Below, one piece after another: positions 1 to 8,598 of a stretch of 64,000 nt of DNA (position 1 is its first letter; each line of letters opens with the position of its first letter). A program made the translations under genes and the position numbers. This stretch comes from Pseudomonas koreensis. Its GTDB lineage: Bacteria; Pseudomonadota; Gammaproteobacteria; Pseudomonadales; Pseudomonadaceae. Below the pieces are notes generated by a model, which saw only the letters and a list, made by a program, of their open reading frames with translations, did not search any database and was not told the DNA's origin. The stretch lies in assembly GCF_012986595.1 (NCBI RefSeq), contig NZ_JAAQYM010000007.1:1-64000 (forward strand). The letters run 5' to 3'.

Positions 1-1084
1 GCTTGATTGGATCCGGCGTCAAAAACCGCCCAGTGCCCGGATTGTAGTAGCGGTGCCGGTTGTAATGTAACCCCGTCTCGGCATCGAAGTACTGACCTTG
101 GAAGCGCAGCGGATTATCAATCTCGCTAACGTCCAGCGCGGCGAGGTTACCGTAGGCGCGGTACTTTGACGACCACATGATCTCGCCACTGTAGTCGGTG
201 AGTTCCTGCGGTGTACCGAGGTGGTCGAGTTGGTAGTAGAACGGAGTCGCCTTTAGAGGACCTTCGCCATCAAGCATTGCCAGCGGTCGGAAGCTGCCCG
301 GTTCGTAGATATAGCTTCGGTAGCGATTTTCAGCGCTTTCGGCAATCAGGCGTTCGCCTTGCCACAGAAATTCAGTGGTGTGGCCGTCGACGGTTTTTTC
401 TATACGTCGACCGAAGACATCGTACTTGTAGGTTGCAATGCTGCCGCCCGGCAGGCTGACGCTGATGAGGCGGTGCTGGCAGTCGTAGCGATATTCGGTG
501 ACGAGTTTCTGACCGGCACCACGGCGTTCGCGGATCAGATTGCCATAGGCATCGTAGTCGTAGTGGCGGTCGCCCTGCATCAGCAGGCGGTTGCCTTTGA
601 CGTTGGCAAGGTTCGCTGTGCCTTCGTTGTTTTGATCCAGCAGGTTACCGGCCGGATCATGGACGAAGCTTTCCGGTGTGGCGCCGCGCACGCTGATCAG
701 ACGGTCGAGCGGGTCGTAGTGGTAGCTTCGGTTGCCTTTGCGGCTGTCGTCGATACCGGCGAGATTGCCGTTAGCGTCGTAGTTGTAGCGACGCTGAAAC
801 AGGTTCTTGTCTCGCTGGCCGACGGTGTGGGCTTGCAGGCGGCCTTGTTCATCGTATTGGTATTGGCTGAGCAGCAGACCTTGTTGGCGCTGTTGTTCGC
901 GACCGGCGCTGAACTGGTAAGCGGTCAGACGTGAGCCGTTGAGGTCGATGCCGCTCAGGCGTCCGCCGGACAGGTGACGGTAGTCGAGCTTGCTGCCATC
1001 CGGGAGGCGACATTGGCTCAATTGGCCGACGCTGTCGTATTCATCCAGAAGGAACGAAAAGAAACGTGGTCTGCTCCCGACCAT
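1..1084 (-). pseudogene. Rhs core fragment, truncated at both sides in this window
   Basis: On the minus strand this reads as the C-terminal third of an Rhs core (YD repeats, a GLHYNRHRYYNP-type end motif and GRFLTPDPIK) and continues past the left edge. It matches the intact Rhs gene between about 4430 and 5475 almost base for base with scattered changes, and the match stops abruptly near 1044. An in-frame ATG at 1084-1082 (start MVGSRPRF) follows a TAG, so a short product lacking the N-terminal thousand residues could be translated. Its toxin tip would lie outside the window. I read it as a displaced or duplicated Rhs core piece in a tip/immunity array. It has no N-terminal domain for loading onto VgrG, so it is unlikely to act as an effector alone. 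Confidence 0.8.
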
Positions 1085-1150
1085 TGCCTACTCTGTTAAC
1101 TGAGATTGGCGTCTAGAAAATAAACTGCATTTTTGAGACTGATAGTGATA

Positions 1151-1792
1151 TTAAAGATTGTTTATTATTTCAGGTATTTCGGTGTGTGTAACTTTTCTGA
1201 TTTCCAGATTTTCAAATATCGGTGTAATTTTTTTTAGGTTTTCTGCTGGCGTAATAAGCTGTAAGGTTGAATGAGTGTCGCTTTCTAAAAAACGAGCGAT
1301 AAGTGTTTCTCTGTCAAAGTTCATAAATTTTAAAATGCTTCTTGAAGTGACAGCTTTGTCGTCTTTGCTTAGTTGTTCCAAAAGTAAAAGTAAGTCTGGG
1401 GTGTTTTTTTTTAGGATTAGAAAAGTATTTCTGTATTGTGTTAGTTCGTCAGGTTTGAATCTGTTTTCATGGGTGTCCGTTGGGTTCAGGTAAGAATATA
1501 TTTTTGTTTCTGCATTTTTCTTGAGTATTCCATTGGCGCCTAAAGTCGATTCAATATCCTTTCGTAGACGAATTTCTTGGATCTTTTGATTCTCCAGCGA
1601 GTAGCCAATAGTCCGCCACTTTATTGTTGTAGGCCATTCCAGCGAGAGAGAACGGCTGATTTTTATCCAAGTTGACCATATGTCCTGCAAAGACGCCGAG
1701 ATAATTGTGAAACTCACAAAGTCAGGAGATGGCGCGAACTCGGGTTGCTCGCATAGCTTAATTCCTGGATCGTAAATGTAAAATGTTCTCAT
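1151..1792 (-). CDS. putative Rhs immunity protein (213 aa)
   Basis: This is an AT-rich 213-residue cytoplasmic protein with no signal peptide or membrane segment and no family that I recognise. Its ATG lies 2 bases after the stop codon of a broken HNH-like toxin tip (1795-2100). That tip-then-immunity order and tight spacing is the normal arrangement in Rhs systems, and on this basis I infer that it neutralises that nuclease. The base composition differs clearly from the surrounding Rhs core DNA, as expected for exchanged tip/immunity cassettes. It remains an intact reading frame although its toxin is broken, so it could persist as an orphan defence against relatives carrying the active toxin. 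The function is inferred from position only. Confidence 0.6.
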   Translation of the reverse strand: MRTFYIYDPGIKLCEQPEFAPSPDFVSFTIISASLQDIWSTWIKISRSLSLEWPTTIKWRTIGYSLENQKIQEIRLRKDIESTLGANGILKKNAETKIYSYLNPTDTHENRFKPDELTQYRNTFLILKKNTPDLLLLLEQLSKDDKAVTSRSILKFMNFDRETLIARFLESDTHSTLQLITPAENLKKITPIFENLEIRKVTHTEIPEIINNL

Positions 1793-1794
1793 GA

Positions 1795-2100
1795 TTATTC
1801 TTTCTTAAAGTATGTATGTGAATTTTCACCCTCTTTTAGGGATCCCTTAGTACCAGTAGTTTTTGTTACCTCTGTGTTGAAATGAGGTCCCTCGTTTCCT
1901 TTTACGTGCCCTAATTAATGCTCTCTGATCGTCACAATCTGACCATCGTTTAAACGAAATTCATACACGCGACTCATAACACGGCCGGGTTGGTCAGTAA
2001 GTACTTCTTTATATGACCTGGATGGCTGCTGCGAGAGTGGAACTCCTCCGACCCTTTTAGCCTCCCTGAAAGCTGTCCTTCTGGTACATCGCCTAGCTAG
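1795..2100 (-). pseudogene. Rhs toxin tip remnant, HNH-like nuclease, broken by a stop codon
   Basis: Reading leftwards from about 2100, one frame gives RRTAFREAKR, then VPLSQQP, RVYEF, GQIVTIREH, a TAA stop at 1917-1915, and in the same frame LGHVKGNEGPHFNTE to a stop at 1795. The order SQQP, RxYxF, REH, GH, GPHFN is the pattern of HNH/endonuclease VII-like tips of polymorphic toxins, whose E, H, H and H residues bind metal. The TAA sits inside that catalytic stretch, so translation would lose GH and PHFN. No Rhs core is attached: homology begins just after the stop of the preceding immunity gene. Family assignment is by motif recall and is moderately certain. The in-frame nonsense codon is directly visible. 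Confidence 0.65.
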
Positions 2101-2104
2101 CGGC

Positions 2105-2506
2105 TCAAATCGGTCGCTCTACGGTGCTCATATAAACTGAAGGGCTGCAAAGCAATGGGTATTTTGTTTTGAACTCTAATAGAGAGTTTTCATTTTCTGC
2201 GCGGATTAAAAAATACTCGTCAATTTTCTCTACTTTCATAGTGAGATTCTCTTGAGTAGGTATATTTTTTAAGATTAATTCTTTGACTCCGTTGCAGCTT
2301 AATCCAATGCGGCAAGTGTTGAATCCCATCTTTACCCACTTTTCAGGTGCGGAGTCGGGGATTTCTGGGATATCGAATTCGAAGGTTATGTTAGGTGTGT
2401 TGTTGTCGACAGTTATTTGGAATAAGCTTATCGTGCTGATTTTAATAGGTTTGGTGAATGTTCTATTGAATAGGCTGTTGCCATCAAATTCATTCCAAGT
2501 TTTCAT
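2105..2506 (-). CDS. putative immunity protein, Imm50-like (133 aa)
   Basis: This is a 133-residue AT-rich cytoplasmic protein beginning MKTWNEFDG. It has alternating beta-strand-like stretches (ITFEFDIPEIPD, PEKWVKMGFN) that resemble what I remember of the Imm50 immunity family. It starts 15 bases after the stop of a toxin tail fused to an Rhs core remnant (2522-2961), so it is the immunity half of a displaced tip/immunity cassette. The frame is intact although the partner Rhs gene is broken. The Imm50 label is tentative; the immunity role rests mainly on gene order and length. Confidence 0.55.
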   Translation of the reverse strand: MKTWNEFDGNSLFNRTFTKPIKISTISLFQITVDNNTPNITFEFDIPEIPDSAPEKWVKMGFNTCRIGLSCNGVKELILKNIPTQENLTMKVEKIDEYFLIRAENENSLLEFKTKYPLLCSPSVYMSTVERPI

Positions 2507-2521
2507 TTTTTCGCTTTCAGC

Positions 2522-2961
2522 TTAAGTGGTAGCTTCTAAGTATATGCTATCCGGGAAAGGTTTATTTTCAATGCCTTTTGGGCCATCTGCGGAAAAATAA
2601 ATTTGTCCTATTTGATTGATGCGCCCGAGTTCGTCTCGTTCGGCGGTGACTCGGCTATACGGGTTATAGATGAACGCGCGAGTAGCGCCGCCGGGCAGGG
2701 TGACTTGGGTCAGGCGATCAGCGGCGTCCCATTGATATTGAGTAATCGCGCCAAATTCGTTTTGCCGGATGATCTGTCCGGCCAAGACATCTTAGCGGTA
2801 TCTGCGTTGACCATCGTCCGGCAGACGCTCTTCCTGCAGTTGACCAAGGTTGTTCCAGCAAGATGGCTTCAGGAAAGGCGCGTTTAAAAATCGACACGGA
2901 TCCACCCACCCCGTAGGGTTAGGCACGTACTGGTAGTTGTTCAATCCGCCCGCAAGCTTGA
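2522..2961 (-). pseudogene. mosaic Rhs core remnant with toxin tail
   Basis: Three pieces are joined in one reading frame. First, at 2961-2897, comes the core end IKLAGGLNNYQYVPN to GWVDP. A join of about 12 residues follows, then an upstream core piece from WNNLGQLQEERLPD to TAERDELGRI (about 2855-2620), and last a non-core tail (QIYFSADGPKGIENK to a stop at 2522). The intact Rhs gene carries the first two pieces in the opposite order, so this is a product of recombination. A TAA at 2794-2792 replaces the Tyr of a YRYDALG repeat. Downstream of it an ATG at 2785 leaves an 87-residue frame. The tail is presumably the end of the toxin neutralised by the gene at 2105-2506. Confidence 0.75.
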
Positions 2962-3042
2962 TCGAAACTTTAAGCGTCAGGCGGGCGCGGATTGCATCTA
3001 TATAAGCAAGATCCGTTGAGATTTATATGTTTGAAAACTAAG

Positions 3043-3342
3043 TTAGGGTTTCCAAAATTTAATCCCTTCCATGTGGCGCTCAATGTCATCCATATCATCA
3101 TCTCCAAGTGTCGAATCAAAATTCTTGCTTATGATTTTTCTTACTTTGGCAAGGCGTTGGATTACTCCTTCGTTATCAATGAAATCAGTGGTGGCTTTTT
3201 GGTAGTCTTCGATTGGTTTGTCGGAGTAATAGCTGCCCATCTTGTGCAGTGAAATTAATATGAACTCGATATCTGCAAGGACTTCGAGAGCATCTTCTCC
3301 ATTAAGTACTATTTTTATATTGGTTTCTAACATTTTTTCCAC
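3043..3342 (-). CDS. putative immunity protein (99 aa)
   Basis: This is a small acidic helical-looking protein (EDALEVLADIEFILISL, then an acidic DDDMDDIE near the C terminus) that matches no family I can name. The start is GTG at 3342; an ATG at 3333 would remove three residues. A toxin-like tail in another frame ends inside its first codons (stop at 3329-3327), an overlap typical of tip and immunity genes. It lies directly downstream of the immunity gene of the intact Rhs protein. I infer an immunity role from this context. An unrelated small cargo protein is possible. Confidence 0.5.
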   Translation of the reverse strand: MEKMLETNIKIVLNGEDALEVLADIEFILISLHKMGSYYSDKPIEDYQKATTDFIDNEGVIQRLAKVRKIISKNFDSTLGDDDMDDIERHMEGIKFWKP

Positions 3343-3419
3343 CGATTAAATGTGGGGTTTTCAAGCGTCATATTTCCTTTCGTCGTAAGATTTATTGCGC
3401 CGTATCTACAGTTATTTAC
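3327..3419 (-). pseudogene. possible toxin tail remnant
   Basis: A 30-codon open stretch, preceded by an in-frame TAG, reads NCRYGAINLTTKGN and ENPTFNRWKKC before a TAG that overlaps the start of the next gene by 16 bases. It has no start codon near its beginning and looks like the last residues of a secreted toxin whose front part was lost. The region from 3420 to 3571 shows no further coding similarity that I can see and is AT-rich. Confidence 0.35.
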
Positions 3420-3571
3420 CTATTCAGATTGGATGGCAGAAGAGGGGTTGAAAAAAAAGGGGGTAGATTTATTTTTAGTGTCTTTTGTGTATTGTGAAAA
3501 GTAAATTTCCCCCCTCTTGCTTTATTAGCTTTGGCTGTATTGGTGGGTGCTGAGTTTTAAATGTTTGTATT

Positions 3572-3916
3572 TCACGATTCGATCATGAATGATTCAATTT
3601 TTTTAATGAATTCAATTTTGCTTTTGGTTCTGAATTCACCAAGAAAAACTTCGGAGTTTTTAACCGGTTTTCCTTTTTGGTCATAATCGATTTTCAGGAA
3701 ATCAATTACAAACTCTCCGTTGGGGTCGCCCTCTGGTTCTACTCTAGAATCAAAGCAGTGCCCGCTACTACGCCGCACCCCACCTAATAGTACTGAGCAG
3801 GTGAACCAGTCGCTGGTTTCTGGTGTTAATTCCACTTCAAAAAGGTTGTTGATTGTTACTGTCCAACCGCTTGGGACTCGAATTGGTTGAAGTTCATATT
3901 TGAGTTTTGGTCTCAT
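3572..3916 (-). CDS. immunity protein of the intact Rhs toxin (114 aa)
   Basis: This gene starts inside the stop codon of the Rhs gene (ATGA overlap at 3916-3913), so the two are translationally coupled. The 114-residue product (MRPKLKYELQPIRVP) is AT-rich and cytoplasmic, and resembles no named immunity family that I recall. By position it should bind and neutralise the Rhs C-terminal tip in the producing cell and in kin. The strict coupling ensures that immunity accompanies toxin synthesis. Confidence 0.75.
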   Translation of the reverse strand: MRPKLKYELQPIRVPSGWTVTINNLFEVELTPETSDWFTCSVLLGGVRRSSGHCFDSRVEPEGDPNGEFVIDFLKIDYDQKGKPVKNSEVFLGEFRTKSKIEFIKKIESFMIES

Positions 3917-6900
3917 TTTACATTGCCCATGTATTTTTTAACTTGCTCGGGTGAGGCCGGGAAACTGTGTATGACAGGTTCGCCAGCTTTTGAAAGTTCA
4001 ATCCTAACCCAGTTTGTTAGTTCGCCATTATTGTATCCAACGGGGGTTTCTGATCTATAAAACATATATCTTGAACCCCCATGATCAAACACGTTTCCAT
4101 CGCGTACCGCTGAATAGGCCGCTTGCTTCTCAAAACCGCTGACGTTATTCGCGATATCCGGTAAATAAGAGGCTTCTGGTTTTCCGTCACGACTCCCTTG
4201 ACCAAGGCTGAGCGATTTCGCTTGTTCTGCCGACTGCGCATTTGTGTGCTTTGTGGCATGCCTACCTTCTGGGCGTTTTGCATCATAGACATCTGTTCTT
4301 AGGTCTTTACGTGTTTGGTAGTCGCTTGTATCAACCTTCTTGGGGCAATTAGTGCTATTTAGCCCCAATGGATCTACCCACCCTGTCGGGTTAGGCACGT
4401 ACTGGTAGCTATTCAAACCGCCCGCAAGCTTGATCGGATCCGGCGTTAAAAACCGCCCAGTACTCGGATTGTAGTAGCGGTGCCGGTTGTAATGTAACCC
4501 TGTCTCGGCATCGAAATACTGACCCTGGAAGCGCAGCGGATTATCAATCTCGCTGACGTCCAGCGCAGCGAGGTTACCGTAGGCGCGGTACTTCGCGGAC
4601 CACATGATCTCGCCACTGTAGTCGGTGAGTTCCTGCGGTGTGCCCAGATGATCGAGCTGGTAGTAAAACGGCGTGGCTTTGCGCGGGCCTTCGCCATCGA
4701 GCATCGCCAATGGACGGAAGCTGCCGGGCTCATAGATGTAGCTGCGGTAGCGGTTGTCGGCGCTTTCAGCGATCAGTCGTTCGCCTTGCCACAGGAACTC
4801 CGTGGTCTGGCCGTCGGCGGTTTTTTCGATGCGTCGGCCGAAAGCGTCGTATTTGTAGGACGCGGTGCTGCCACCCGGCAGGCTGACGCCGATGAGACGG
4901 TGCTGGCAGTCGTATCTGTATTCGGTGACGAGTTTCTGGCCGGTGCCGCGACGTTCGCGGATCAGGTTGCCGTAGGCATCGTAGTCGTAGTGGCGGTCGC
5001 CTTGCATCAGCAGACGGTTGCCTTTGACGTTGGCGAGGTTGGCCGTGCCTTCGTTGTTCTGACCCAGCAGGTTACCCGCCGGATCGTGGGCGAAGCTTTC
5101 CGGTGTCGTGCCGCGTACGCTGACCAAGCGATCGAGCGGGTCGTAGTGGTAGCTTCGGTTGCCTTTGCGGCTGTCGTCGATACCGGCGAGATTGCCGTTA
5201 GCGTCGTAGTTGTAGCGACGCTGAAACAGGTTTTTGTCTCGCTGGCCGACGGTGTGGGCTTGCAGGCGGCCTTGTTCATCGTATTGGTATTGGCTGAGCA
5301 ACAAGCCTTGCTGGCGCTGTTGTTCGCGACCGGCGCTGAACTGGTGAGCGGTCAGACGTGAGCCGTTGAGGTCGATGCTGCTCAGGCGTCCGCCGGACAG
5401 GTGACGGTAGTCGAGTTTGCTGCCATCCGGGAGGCGGCAGTGGCTAAGCTGGCCAACGCTGTCGTACTCGTAGCGCAGGGTTCCCCAGCCTTGGTGTTCC
5501 TCGATGAGGCGGTCTTGCAGGTCGTACTTGTAGGCGAGCGGCCAATGGCCGTCGTCGACGTTTACCAGGCGACCGAGGGCGTCGTAGCGGTAGTGAATTT
5601 CTTCGCCATCGGCGAGGGTTTTTACCAGCAGACGGCCAGCGGTATCGCGCTGGTATTCGGTAACAAGTTCGCTGCCGTCATCGCCGAATTCGGTTTTCTT
5701 CAGCAACTGGCCGTTGAGGTCGTATTCGTAGGCCGTGCGACGACCGTCGAAGCCGGTTTCCTGTTGGATCAGGCCGTTCGAGTAGTAGTCGAGCTGGTAA
5801 TGCTCGCCGCGCTCGTTTTCGATGTCAGTGAGCAACAGACGCGAGTTGTCGTAGCGGTAGCGCAGTTGGCTGCCGTCCGGATTGATACGGCGGCTGACCA
5901 GGTGCAGGTTGTCGGCGTATTCGTAGCGGGTTATACGGCCGAGTTCGTCGCGTTCGGCGGTGACGTTGCCATAGGCGTTGTAGGTGAAGGCACGTGTTGC
6001 GCCGCCCGGCAGCGTGACTTGTGCCAGACGGTTGGCCGCATCCCACTGGTATTGGGTGATGGCGCCGGACTCTTCCTGGCGGGTGATCTGACGACCCAGT
6101 GCGTCGTAGCGATACTTGCGTTGACCTCCGTCCGGCAGGCGCTCTTCCAGTAACTGCCCGAGGTTGTTCCAGCCGAGTTGATGGCGGCTGCCGTCGGAGT
6201 GGCGGATCTCCAGCAGGCGACCCTGGGCGTCGTAGCTGTATAGCGTGGCATTGCCGTCCGGGTCGATTTGCTGGGTGATGTCGCCCTGACGGTTGCGTTG
6301 ATACTTCCAACTGGCTTTGCCGCGATGAACATCGCTGACGAAACCATTGATGTATTCATACGTGGTGGCTTCGTCTTCCGGCGGGATGACGGCAATCATC
6401 AGTCCGTTGTCGTCGTATCGGTATTCGGTAACGGCCCCCAACGGATCCTTTTCTGCGATCAATTGGCCTTTGTCGTTGTACGCCTTGAGATGTTCGGCGC
6501 CGTCTGGATCGATCTTGCTGATCAGCCGTGCATGGTCGTCGTGGGTGTAGACCTCTTCGCTGCCATCGGCGTTGGTTACCGTTACGCTGCCTTTATCGTC
6601 CCAGGCGTAATGCGCTTCCATCTGCGAGAAATTGGCCCAGTGACGGATGCAGCGAGACAGTTTGCCTTCGTTCTCCCACTCCCAGTAGAAGGCCGCGCCA
6701 CCTGCCAGTTGCCGCTCCAGAATCACATGCTGATCGTTGTAGCGATAACGTTCGGCTTCGCCGGCTGCGTTCTTCGCTTCGATCAGACGGTGTTGTGCGT
6801 CATAGTTGTACGTCACCAGCGTTTGAACGGTGTTCCAGGCATCTTCCAGGTTGTCCGCTGGCAGGAACTGTTGATAGTCCACAGCGATAATGTGTTTGCG

Positions 6901-8598
6901 GTCGTAACGCAGCAGCAGTGCGCGACCGGCACCGTTATCGAGGCGCTTGATTCGACCATGAATATCGCGCGTAACGTGCAGTCGATTGCCATAGCTGTCG
7001 CTGATGGCAATCAGGGTGGCGCCTTTGCTGTTGAAGCGGAAGTGGTAGAACGATGGGCGTTTGCCTGCCTGCGCCAGAACCAGTTCTGACGGATCGTCTC
7101 CGAGAAATATCGCGGCCTTCGACAGGCTGTTGGTAATTGCCGGACGTTGTTCGCTTGGGAGGGGGAAGGGCGTTGCGCGGTTTTCGTGGTCGGTCCAGAT
7201 GACTTCGTCGCCATTGACCTCGATGCGATGCGCCAGAGCATGACTCCAGCCATAGCCCAGACCACAGTCGATTTCCACCGCACTGGTTCGGTAGAGGCGT
7301 GTCCATTCAAACGGCAGCAGGCCGTCAAGTTGGCCGTCGGTCAGCGTCAACAGCTCTTCACCGGTCACCATCGAAACCGGGCAACCGTTGGTACAGGTAT
7401 CGGCGGCGGGCTCTGCGCTTTTATCGGCGTGAGTCTTCGCCTGTTTGGACGCATCGTCGGCTATTTTGCCATCCGCGAGTTTTGCGTTTTTCTTCCCGTC
7501 AAAACGCAACTCCGAAATACCGTTTCTAACCTTCGCCGCCATACCTCGTGCCGCAACAGCGGTGTACTTCGCGACGTACTCCATAAAGCCATTGATGATC
7601 TTGAACAGCGACTTCACGAAACCGATGACTGCGTTGATGACCAACTCACCGTACTTCTTCAGTCGGGCGGCGAGGTAGATAACCCCGGTGCCTTCGGCCG
7701 CGATGGTCAGTACCACACCAATCACGATGTCGATCGCGATGCCGACGACCATTGCCGTGGTCGCTTTCGCTATGTCGCCAGCCATCTTCATTGGCGGCAA
7801 GCCTGCCAACCAGATCACTGCACTGCGTACCAGCAAAAACAATGCGGCTTCGTCACTGGCCAGCAACATGGCCTTTTTCATGATGTCCGGCGAGCTTTTG
7901 GCAACCTTGATCAGCTCGTCTGCTCCGGTGCCGAGATCTTTCGCAAACTTTCCCGGATCCTGCAGAATATCGAGCACCTGATTGATGCCATCCCACACGC
8001 CCTTGATGGCCTCCCAGCCACCTTCAAGAATGCCGGTGCCAATGGCCATCGCGGTGCCCGAGGTGGAAAGGTTCGACCATTGTGGCTTGAACCCTGCCCA
8101 CTCTTTACGCAGGAAACCTTCGAGGTCTGCGGTCACGCCACTGTATGCGCTGAAGAGGGTGTCAATCTGCGCTGGCGTCACTTCGTTGTGAACGCGGATC
8201 TGGTAATACTTGCCGGGGATACCTCCGGTCCACGCCGCCTTGCCTTGAGCGTCGAGTTTGACTTTGCTGATTGCACCGCCTTCCACGGCGACGATTTCAA
8301 CTTCGATATCACCGACAGGGATGTCGTAGACCGACTCGAATTTACTTTCGATCAGCAGCGGGCCCTGGAGCGGACACTGAGCCACGTTCGAGGAGAAATC
8401 ACCGTCGGTCATGCTCACCGATTTACTGGTGTCGCCAACCTTGATCACACGCTCCATGCCTAGCAGTGAGGGCAGGTCTGCGGCTCGACTGGCCTTGTCG
8501 GCGGCTCTCGCGTACCAGGTTTTGGTTTGTTCCTGATACAACTTCAGACTGTCCTTGAAGGTGTTCAGTTGGTTGTCAACAAAGGCAACGCGATCCAT
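3913..8598 (-). CDS. Rhs-family polymorphic toxin, T6SS effector (1561 aa)
   Basis: This is a secreted antibacterial effector carried on VgrG. Residues 1-400 form an N-terminal region with a hydrophobic segment near 283-312 (VVGIAIDIVIGVVLTIA). A DUF6531-type start (CPVSMVTGEELL) follows at about 406. YD repeats run from about 530 to 1290. The core closes with GRFLTPDPIKLAGG to DPLGLN at about 1414. The last 147 residues are the variable tip, lower in GC than the core, with HATKH near its start and WVRIEL near its end; I cannot assign this tip to a toxin family. The ATG overlaps the stop of the DUF4123 adaptor gene (TGATG), and the stop overlaps the immunity gene. The core has supplied the homologous fragments now found at 1-1084 and 2522-2961. 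Confidence 0.93.
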   Translation of the reverse strand: MDRVAFVDNQLNTFKDSLKLYQEQTKTWYARAADKASRAADLPSLLGMERVIKVGDTSKSVSMTDGDFSSNVAQCPLQGPLLIESKFESVYDIPVGDIEVEIVAVEGGAISKVKLDAQGKAAWTGGIPGKYYQIRVHNEVTPAQIDTLFSAYSGVTADLEGFLRKEWAGFKPQWSNLSTSGTAMAIGTGILEGGWEAIKGVWDGINQVLDILQDPGKFAKDLGTGADELIKVAKSSPDIMKKAMLLASDEAALFLLVRSAVIWLAGLPPMKMAGDIAKATTAMVVGIAIDIVIGVVLTIAAEGTGVIYLAARLKKYGELVINAVIGFVKSLFKIINGFMEYVAKYTAVAARGMAAKVRNGISELRFDGKKNAKLADGKIADDASKQAKTHADKSAEPAADTCTNGCPVSMVTGEELLTLTDGQLDGLLPFEWTRLYRTSAVEIDCGLGYGWSHALAHRIEVNGDEVIWTDHENRATPFPLPSEQRPAITNSLSKAAIFLGDDPSELVLAQAGKRPSFYHFRFNSKGATLIAISDSYGNRLHVTRDIHGRIKRLDNGAGRALLLRYDRKHIIAVDYQQFLPADNLEDAWNTVQTLVTYNYDAQHRLIEAKNAAGEAERYRYNDQHVILERQLAGGAAFYWEWENEGKLSRCIRHWANFSQMEAHYAWDDKGSVTVTNADGSEEVYTHDDHARLISKIDPDGAEHLKAYNDKGQLIAEKDPLGAVTEYRYDDNGLMIAVIPPEDEATTYEYINGFVSDVHRGKASWKYQRNRQGDITQQIDPDGNATLYSYDAQGRLLEIRHSDGSRHQLGWNNLGQLLEERLPDGGQRKYRYDALGRQITRQEESGAITQYQWDAANRLAQVTLPGGATRAFTYNAYGNVTAERDELGRITRYEYADNLHLVSRRINPDGSQLRYRYDNSRLLLTDIENERGEHYQLDYYSNGLIQQETGFDGRRTAYEYDLNGQLLKKTEFGDDGSELVTEYQRDTAGRLLVKTLADGEEIHYRYDALGRLVNVDDGHWPLAYKYDLQDRLIEEHQGWGTLRYEYDSVGQLSHCRLPDGSKLDYRHLSGGRLSSIDLNGSRLTAHQFSAGREQQRQQGLLLSQYQYDEQGRLQAHTVGQRDKNLFQRRYNYDANGNLAGIDDSRKGNRSYHYDPLDRLVSVRGTTPESFAHDPAGNLLGQNNEGTANLANVKGNRLLMQGDRHYDYDAYGNLIRERRGTGQKLVTEYRYDCQHRLIGVSLPGGSTASYKYDAFGRRIEKTADGQTTEFLWQGERLIAESADNRYRSYIYEPGSFRPLAMLDGEGPRKATPFYYQLDHLGTPQELTDYSGEIMWSAKYRAYGNLAALDVSEIDNPLRFQGQYFDAETGLHYNRHRYYNPSTGRFLTPDPIKLAGGLNSYQYVPNPTGWVDPLGLNSTNCPKKVDTSDYQTRKDLRTDVYDAKRPEGRHATKHTNAQSAEQAKSLSLGQGSRDGKPEASYLPDIANNVSGFEKQAAYSAVRDGNVFDHGGSRYMFYRSETPVGYNNGELTNWVRIELSKAGEPVIHSFPASPEQVKKYMGNVK

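Noticed and set aside
3913..4357. Assignment of the Rhs tip to a named toxin family
   Set aside because: The motifs I could recall for several tip families are not present, so naming one would be a guess.
4648..8463. Several long plus-strand frames across the Rhs gene
   Set aside because: They mirror the Rhs codon pattern on the opposite strand, and the same shadows appear over the Rhs fragment at 1-1084.
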